From: Mesorhizobium carmichaelinearum
GTDB lineage: Bacteria; Pseudomonadota; Alphaproteobacteria; Rhizobiales; Rhizobiaceae
NCBI RefSeq assembly: GCF_900199455.1
Contig: NZ_FZQR01000022.1
Location: forward strand, 21,378 to 85,377
Reading direction: 5' to 3'
DNA length: 64,000 bases
Position 1 is the first letter of the stretch, and every line of letters begins with the position of its first letter. A program made the translations under genes and the position numbers. Positions 58,882 to 64,000 of the stretch are shown piece after piece. Under the pieces are notes generated by a model, which was not told the DNA's origin, ran no database searches, and saw only the letters and a program-made list of their open reading frames with translations.

Positions 58882-60390
58882 TTATTCGGTTTCTTTGTCG
58901 ACTGTCGCAGCGCCTCGCCACGCTCCGTCGGCCAGCATGGCGTGGAGCACCTCGGCGTCGGCCCCCAGCGGCCGGTCGTCCTTCAGCATCGATACATGCG
59001 CGCGCACCGCCGCATAGATCGCGCCGGTGCGTGGTGCCAGCGTCAACCCTTCACGCAGGTCGACGGCCTGCGCGGCGGCCATCAATTCGAAGGCGATCAG
59101 CCGCCGCCACAGCGCGATCATTCCGGCGCATTTCGAGACGGCGAGGGGCGATTGGGTCGCGTGATCCTCGACGCCTTCCGAAACCGGGAGAAAATCGAGC
59201 ATCACCGGATTGGCTTTGTGGCGGATGGAGGCCAGGATCGATGTCGCTGTCTTCTGCAGCGGCACGAACCCGGCCGACGCGCCACCGATGGGCGACAGAT
59301 ATTTGGTCAGGCCGTTGCGGCCCGAACCGGTGAGCTGGATGAAGCGGGCGACGCTCGCGGCGGCGCATTGCGCGATCGCCAGGCTGAGCGTTTCGAAAGC
59401 CAGCGAAAGCGCGGCGGTGTGGAAATTGCCGGTCGAGAGTACCAGTTCGTCGTCGCCCAACACCAGCGGATTATCGGCGGCAGCGTTGAGCTCGATCTCG
59501 ACGGCGCGTCTTGCCTGACCGATCGCCTCGATGAGCGCGCCATGGATCGACGGCATGCAGCGGATCGACAGCGGGTCCTGCAAGGTGGTGGGCGCCGGCA
59601 TCTCGTCGCGGGCGAGAAGGTCGTGTAGGGCTTTCGCCGCCTCCTGCTGTCCGGCGGCCGGCCGTGCCATCTGCAGGCGCGGATCGAGGATGGTGCGGTT
59701 GGCGCCAAAGCCTTCCATGGTCAGCGCACCGGCCTGCTGCTGCTGGGCCAGCGCCGACAGCGCATCCGTTATCGCAAGCGCACCGCTGCCGGCGGAGACC
59801 GCCGAGGCATTGATCAGCGACAGTCCGTCCTTGGGCGCCAGGCTGGTCGGGGCGAGGCGGGCCATCATCAGCGCCTTGGCCGCCGGCATGCGGCGGCCCT
59901 GGTAATCGGCTTCGCCTTCACCGATCAGCAGTCGGGCAAGCGCGGTCATCAGCACGAGGTCGCCGGCGCCGATCGAGCCGAGCGAGGGCATCACCGGATG
60001 GACGCCGGCATTGAGCGCATCGACCAAGGCAACGAACACGGCGGGCGAAAGGCCGGAGCCGCCGGCCGACAGCATCGAGGCGCGAGCGACCATGGTGGCC
60101 CGCACGGTCTCGACCGGCAGGGTTTCGCCGACCGCACCGCTGCGGCCCTCCAGCAACTGACGCTGGAAGGCGCTGGCGTCACCTTCGATTGAGGTGCCAA
60201 GATTGGCGCCGAGCCCGGTGTTCAGGCCATAGATCTGCTGGCCGGAGGCGGCGGCCTGGTCGAGGACTTTTCGCGCCTTGTCCAGCCTGCCGAGGACATC
60301 GGGTCCGATCTCCACCTTACGCGCTTCGCGGGCGACGGTGGCGACATCGCCGACACTGACGCCGGCTCCGGTGAGGACGAGCGCGCTCAT
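58882..60390 (-). CDS. HAL/PAL-family ammonia-lyase-like protein lacking the MIO Ser
   Basis: The 502-residue protein has the aromatic ammonia-lyase fold: IYGLNTGLGANLG near residue 53 (with the conserved Tyr), FQRQLLEGRSGAVGETL, SLGSIGAGDLVLMTALARLL, LINASAVSAGSGAL, and TGNFHTAALSLAFETLSLAIAQ. In active enzymes the Ala-Ser-Gly triad (142-144 in bacterial HAL, GASGDL) cyclises into the MIO cofactor. Here the sequence is G-A-G-D-L, one residue short, so MIO cannot form in the usual way. It overlaps the cyclodeaminase stop (ATGA). The start is 60390. Substrate and reaction unknown. Confidence 0.8.
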   Translation of the reverse strand: MSALVLTGAGVSVGDVATVAREARKVEIGPDVLGRLDKARKVLDQAAASGQQIYGLNTGLGANLGTSIEGDASAFQRQLLEGRSGAVGETLPVETVRATMVARASMLSAGGSGLSPAVFVALVDALNAGVHPVMPSLGSIGAGDLVLMTALARLLIGEGEADYQGRRMPAAKALMMARLAPTSLAPKDGLSLINASAVSAGSGALAITDALSALAQQQQAGALTMEGFGANRTILDPRLQMARPAAGQQEAAKALHDLLARDEMPAPTTLQDPLSIRCMPSIHGALIEAIGQARRAVEIELNAAADNPLVLGDDELVLSTGNFHTAALSLAFETLSLAIAQCAAASVARFIQLTGSGRNGLTKYLSPIGGASAGFVPLQKTATSILASIRHKANPVMLDFLPVSEGVEDHATQSPLAVSKCAGMIALWRRLIAFELMAAAQAVDLREGLTLAPRTGAIYAAVRAHVSMLKDDRPLGADAEVLHAMLADGAWRGAATVDKETE

Positions 60391-61388
60391 GCGAAACGCA
60401 GCCTCTGGCCGATGCCTTGCGCCTGCGCCTTGGCGAGCATCGCCTTGCCCAGCGCGATGTCGGAGAGCGACAGCCCGCGATGCCAGAACAGGATGGTTTC
60501 GTCCTCGCTCTGGCGTCCCGGCTTGAGGCCGGCGGCGATCTGGCCGAGTTCGGCATGCAGCGTCTTTTCGCTCAGGCGCCCGGTCTCGACATGGGCGCGC
60601 AGCGAGCCGAACTTGCCGCCCTTGCACTGGCCCCAGTCGTCGACGACCATCTTCTGCATGATGTCGGTCAGCGACAGCTCCACCGCGCTCATCGTGCCAT
60701 AGGGCACGACCAGCGCGCCCGGCTTGATCCATTCGGTCTTGAGCAGCGGTTGAGGTTCCGGCAGCCGCGAGGCCTCGACGACGATGTCGGCGCCCTTGAC
60801 GCAGCTTTCCCAGTCGGCCACGGCCGTGACCGTCTTGCCGAGATCGGCCGAAAGCTTGGCGGCAAAGCCGTCGCGGCTTTCCGGGCGGCGCGAATGGACG
60901 CGGATCTCGTCGAAATCGAAGAGATGGTCGAGCAGGCGCACATTCCAGTAGGCCGTGCCGCGCGCGCCGATATGGGCAAGCACCTTGGAATTCTTGCGCG
61001 CCAGGTGTTTCGCGCCGATGGCGGTCACGGCGCCCGTGCGCATGTCGGTGATAACGGTGGCGTCGAGAATGGCGCGCGGCGTGCCGGTGCGCGGATCGAA
61101 CAAATTGAGGATACCGAATTCCGAGGGCAGGCCGTGCAGATAATTGTCGACATAGTCGCCGACGATCTTCACGCCCGCCGTGTCGAGCGGCGCGACGTAG
61201 CCGCGCAAGACATTGAAATGGCCGTGGAAGGATGGGTCCGGTTCGAGGTGTACGCGCGGTTCGATCACCGTCTGGCCCTTGCCCTGGGCGACAAGGCCAG
61301 CCTCGACGGCGGCGATGATTTCGCCATCGGTCATATCTAGCGCTTCGATGTCGAGGGCATTGAGATAGTCGATATAAATGGGCTTCAT
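60387..61388 (-). CDS. Ornithine cyclodeaminase/mu-crystallin-family protein
   Basis: The start at 61388 (MKPIYIDYLNALDIEALDM) is chosen over one at 61448, which adds Arg/Gly-rich residues. The 333-residue protein has the family's N-terminal part (IEPRVHLEPDPSFHGHFNVLRGYV), GTPRAILDATVITDMRTGAVTAIGAKHLARKNSKVLAHIGARGTAYWNVRLLDHLFDFDEIRVHSRRPES (Rossmann NAD site G-x-R-G) and GADIVVEASRLPEP. Members deaminate ornithine, reduce pyrroline-2-carboxylate or bind imino acids. It is coupled to the ammonia-lyase-like gene, suggesting one pathway for an amino or imino acid. Confidence 0.85.
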   Translation of the reverse strand: MKPIYIDYLNALDIEALDMTDGEIIAAVEAGLVAQGKGQTVIEPRVHLEPDPSFHGHFNVLRGYVAPLDTAGVKIVGDYVDNYLHGLPSEFGILNLFDPRTGTPRAILDATVITDMRTGAVTAIGAKHLARKNSKVLAHIGARGTAYWNVRLLDHLFDFDEIRVHSRRPESRDGFAAKLSADLGKTVTAVADWESCVKGADIVVEASRLPEPQPLLKTEWIKPGALVVPYGTMSAVELSLTDIMQKMVVDDWGQCKGGKFGSLRAHVETGRLSEKTLHAELGQIAAGLKPGRQSEDETILFWHRGLSLSDIALGKAMLAKAQAQGIGQRLRFA

Positions 61389-61508
61389 TTTATGCGCGTA
61401 CTTTCCTCGGTCGCCCCGCCCATCCCATAGCAGGCCGCGGCGTGACACGAAAGTTTGTTGCGCTGTGTCTGGACGCTGCCGGCTAAATGCTGTTCAAACC
61501 GGACCGAC

Positions 61509-62942
61509 ATGACTGCCATTCCCGACACCGAAGCCTTACCCGAAACGGCCACCAATGCGCGGCGCGTGGCGCTGATCGTGGCCATCGCCTTCTTCATGCA
61601 GCTGCTGGATTCGACGATCATCTCGACCTCGCTGCCGCAGATGGGCCAGTCCTTCGGCGTGCCGGCGGTGGCTATGAGCATCGGCATCACCGTCTACATG
61701 CTGACCATGGCGGTGTTCGTGCCGCTGTCGGGCTGGCTCGCCGACCGCTTCGGCGCGCGCAACATCTTCCTCGTGGCCATCGCGCTGTTCACGCTGGCCT
61801 CGCTCGCCTGCGGTTTCTCTGAAAACCTGACTGAATTCGTCGCCGCGCGCGCCGTGCAGGGGCTGGGCAGCGCGCTGATGACGCCGGTCGGCCGCATTCT
61901 GGTTTTGCGCAATGCATCGAAATCCGAGCTGCTCAACGCCACCGCTCTGATCACCTGGCCGGCGCTGTTCGCGCCGGTGGTCGGGCCGGTGCTCGGCGGC
62001 TTCATCACCACCTATCTGTCCTGGCACTGGAATTTCTTCATCAACATCCCGCTCGGGCTGATCGGGCTGGCGCTGGTCGCCCGTTTCATCCCGGGCGACC
62101 GGGAAGCGGACCCGAAGCCGCTCGATTGGCCGGGGTTTTTCCTGACCTCGCTCGGGCTCGCCTGCCTGCTCTATGGCCTCGAGCGCATCGCGCATCCCGA
62201 GGATGGGGCGCTGCCGACGGTGCTGCTGATCGCGGCGGGCATCGTCATCGGCTGGCTGGCGGTGCGGCATCTCCGGCGCGCGCCGCATCCGCTGCTCGAC
62301 CTCTCCTCGTTCAAGGTGCTGACCTTCGCCATCTCGACACTTGCCGCCGGCACGATCTTCCGGGTGGCGATCAATGCCACGCCGTTCCTGTTGCCGCTCT
62401 TGTTCCAGGTCGGCTTCGGCCTGTCGCCCGTCGATGCCGGCCTGATGATCCTGGCCTATTTCCTCGGCAATCTCGGCATGAAGACGGTGACGACGCCGAC
62501 TCTGCGGCGTTTTGGCTTCCGCTCGGTGATGGTCGTCAACGGCATCATCGCCTCGGCCTCGATCATGGCTTGCGGGGCGATCTCGCCGCAGACGCCGCAG
62601 GCGCTGGTGGTGGCGTTGATGCTGATCGCCGGCCTGTCGCGCTCGATGCAGTTCACCGCGCTCAACACGCTGGCCTTCGCCGATATCGACTCGGCGCAGC
62701 GCAGTTCGGCGGCGACGTTGTCGTCGATGCTGCAGCAGGTGGCGATGCTGTTCGGCGTCGCCGTGGCGGCGGCGATCCTCAATCTGTCGCAGATCGTCCG
62801 GGCCAGGCCTGCGCTCGACCTCGTCGATTTTCGAATCGCCTTTTTCGTGATCGGCGCCATCGGGCTGGTGGCGGCGCTGCGTTTTCTGGTGCTGCCGCCC
62901 GGCGCCGGCGCCGAGGTTTCCGGCCACGCGTCGGGGAACTGA
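61509..62942 (+). CDS. MFS transporter, DHA2 (14-span) type
   Basis: The 477-residue protein has about 14 membrane segments with DHA2-family marks: LDSTIISTSLPQMGQSFG in the first segment, GWLADRFGARNIFLVA (motif A between segments 2 and 3), RAVQGLGSALMTPVGR, and WPALFAPVVGPVLGGFITTYLSWHWNFFINIPLGLIGL (motif C, antiporter type). It exports drugs or metabolites by proton antiport. The start is ATG 61509. It is divergent from the ornithine-cyclodeaminase-like gene. Confidence 0.85.
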   Translation: MTAIPDTEALPETATNARRVALIVAIAFFMQLLDSTIISTSLPQMGQSFGVPAVAMSIGITVYMLTMAVFVPLSGWLADRFGARNIFLVAIALFTLASLACGFSENLTEFVAARAVQGLGSALMTPVGRILVLRNASKSELLNATALITWPALFAPVVGPVLGGFITTYLSWHWNFFINIPLGLIGLALVARFIPGDREADPKPLDWPGFFLTSLGLACLLYGLERIAHPEDGALPTVLLIAAGIVIGWLAVRHLRRAPHPLLDLSSFKVLTFAISTLAAGTIFRVAINATPFLLPLLFQVGFGLSPVDAGLMILAYFLGNLGMKTVTTPTLRRFGFRSVMVVNGIIASASIMACGAISPQTPQALVVALMLIAGLSRSMQFTALNTLAFADIDSAQRSSAATLSSMLQQVAMLFGVAVAAAILNLSQIVRARPALDLVDFRIAFFVIGAIGLVAALRFLVLPPGAGAEVSGHASGN

Positions 62943-63213
62943 AAATCGGATTTTCTCGCCAGATGCGAAGATAAATTCCGCCCTGTGCTTTCGTCTCGAC
63001 GCGGCGCTTTCGCGGCTGGCGGCATTGGCGCAATCAATTGCCAAAAATGCAGGAGTTTCCGGGCATTGCGCCAGTTTCGGCAATCGATGCGTCCACTCGG
63101 CGAATATTGGCACAAGGCCACGTTCTGAACGCGGATTCATTTGACGAACCGGCGCCGAGCCGATTAGCTTTTGCTTGAGGGATGGCAGCGCTGCCATCGG
63201 GGCAAATGCAGAC
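62943..63213. other. Intergenic stretch with a short inverted repeat
   Basis: TGGCGCAAT (63026-63034) and ATTGCGCCA (63065-63073) are exact reverse complements 30 bases apart, possible regulator half-sites for the permease gene downstream. No gene or terminator is evident. Confidence 0.4.
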
Positions 63214-64000
63214 ATGAACGCGATCGGCTGGCTAAATCTCAGGAGCCTGAATCAGGAAGGCATTGTCTTTGCCATCGCGGTGGTGCTGTTCGTGGCCGCG
63301 GCCATAGGCCTGCCGGGCTTCATAGACCCGAACAACCTCGTCGCCATCGTCAGATCGGTGTCGGTGCTGGGCATATTGGCGCTCGGCATGGCGGTCGTCA
63401 TCATCGGCCGCGGCATCGACCTGTCGGCGGTGGCGATCATGGCGATGTCGGTCGCCTGGTATCTGCAATTGCTCAACACCGGAACCTCGGATGGGCTGGC
63501 CTTCGCCTATGTGCTGGCCGGCGTGCTCGCCATCGGCCTGCTCAACGGCTTTCTCGTCGCCTATGCCGACGTGCCGGCGATCTTCGTGACGCTGGCGACC
63601 GGCTCCTTCGTCTTCGGCTATGTGCGCTCGCAACTGATCACGCAGGATGCCGTGCCGGTGCCGCAGGGCCATTGGGTCGAACTGCTCGGCGGCCTGCGCT
63701 TCCTCGACATCCCGATCGAGGTCTTCGTCTTTGCGGGGCTCGCCTTCGTGTTCTTCCTGTTCCTGCGCTACACCAAATGGGGGCGCTATATCTATTTCGC
63801 CGGCGACAATCCGGTCGCCGCCCGCAACATCGGCATTCCGGTGCGGCCGATGCTGGTGCTGCGCTATGTGCTCTCGGCTTTCGTCGCGCTGATCGCCGGC
63901 CTGCTGACGGCAGCCAGCCTGCATTCGATCAACACCCGCATCGTCAATTCGACGCTGCTCTACGACATCGTGCTGGTGGCGGTGATCGGCGGCATCGGCC
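63214..64000 (+). CDS. CUT2-type ABC permease (RbsC-like), truncated by the window
   Basis: The frame from ATG 63214 is open to the right edge, giving 262 residues of a protein that normally has about 320. It starts MNAIGWLNLRSLNQEGIVF and has several membrane segments, with VSVLGILALGMAVVIIGRGIDLSAVAIMAMS (the G-R-G-I-D-L-S-x-x signature), IGLLNGFLVAYADVPAIFVTLATGSFVFGYVRSQLI, and AGDNPVAARNIGIPVRPMLVLRYVLSAFVALIAGLL. It is a second sugar-type importer permease, unrelated in detail to that at 53553. Its ATPase and binding protein genes must lie outside the window. Confidence 0.85.
   Translation, partial: MNAIGWLNLRSLNQEGIVFAIAVVLFVAAAIGLPGFIDPNNLVAIVRSVSVLGILALGMAVVIIGRGIDLSAVAIMAMSVAWYLQLLNTGTSDGLAFAYVLAGVLAIGLLNGFLVAYADVPAIFVTLATGSFVFGYVRSQLITQDAVPVPQGHWVELLGGLRFLDIPIEVFVFAGLAFVFFLFLRYTKWGRYIYFAGDNPVAARNIGIPVRPMLVLRYVLSAFVALIAGLLTAASLHSINTRIVNSTLLYDIVLVAVIGGIG

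Noticed and set aside
63026..63041. Sigma-54-type promoter TGGCGC-N6-TTGC
   Set aside because: The spacing between GG and GC is one base too long for sigma-54 and the second block is weak.
61536..63215. Minus-strand frame of 559 codons opposite the MFS gene
   Set aside because: Arg/Gln/His-rich antisense product; the sense gene has MFS motifs A and C.

Overview
The window looks like a chromosome segment of a Mesorhizobium-type rhizobium (Hyphomicrobiales, Alphaproteobacteria). It is GC-rich with strong third-position GC, carries short palindromic repeats that I associate with rhizobial intergenic DNA, and encodes families common in that group: a DUF3309 miniprotein, a HisKA_2-type kinase, several solute-binding-protein importers and rhizopine-catabolism (Moc) type proteins. 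No tRNA, rRNA, integrase, complete insertion sequence or CRISPR array was seen. Names rest on motif recognition by eye; no database search was run.

Region 1 (1 to about 16,500) is the right part of a podovirus-like (T7-like) prophage whose left end lies outside the window. Order: tail tubular A and B, a coiled-coil protein, a gp14-like internal protein, an 866-residue internal (ejection) protein, three small AT-rich genes, a tailspike, a glycosyltransferase and a sulfotransferase, then a lysis cassette (GH108 endolysin, holin-like proteins, overlapping i-spanin and o-spanin). The most unusual locus is the ejection protein: it ends in an HNH nuclease domain and is followed by three small genes that look like immunity genes, among two copies of a MITE-like element with ends related to TTACGGTGACAGTG. 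It reads as a toxin-immunity module grafted onto a phage injection protein.

Region 2 (16,600 to 34,900) is mostly ordinary chromosome: GNAT acetyltransferase, membrane protein, GT39/ArnT-like glycosyltransferase, msrA, a TPP riboswitch with a ykoF-thiXZY-like thiamine-precursor uptake operon (the permease is frameshifted), a large TPR protein with a membrane-anchored partner, an isoprenylcysteine-methyltransferase-like protein, two paralogous secreted glycine-rich proteins, DUF3309, an FMN-binding protein and a PAS/HisKA_2 histidine kinase.

Region 3 (34,900 to 43,350) is one catabolic unit: GntR regulator, ADP-ribosylglycohydrolase-like hydrolase, PfkB kinase, a polyamine-type ABC importer, and the two subunits of aconitase X. 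The combination suggests uptake and hydrolysis of an N-glycoside or ADP-ribose-like compound followed by a dehydration, but the substrate is not evident.

Region 4 (43,325 to 64,000) has a LacI regulator divergent from a long operon: a CUT1 importer with two different ATPases showing complementary degenerate motifs, a MocA-type dehydrogenase, a TIM-barrel isomerase, a CUT2 importer, DUF4432, a MocD-like non-heme diiron oxygenase, MocE Rieske ferredoxin, and a PanB-like hydroxymethyltransferase. This resembles an expanded rhizopine (3-O-methyl-scyllo-inosamine) or methoxylated-inositol pathway. Convergent to it lie an ornithine-cyclodeaminase-like gene and a histidine-ammonia-lyase-like gene lacking the Ser of the MIO triad. 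An MFS exporter and the start of another CUT2 permease close the window.
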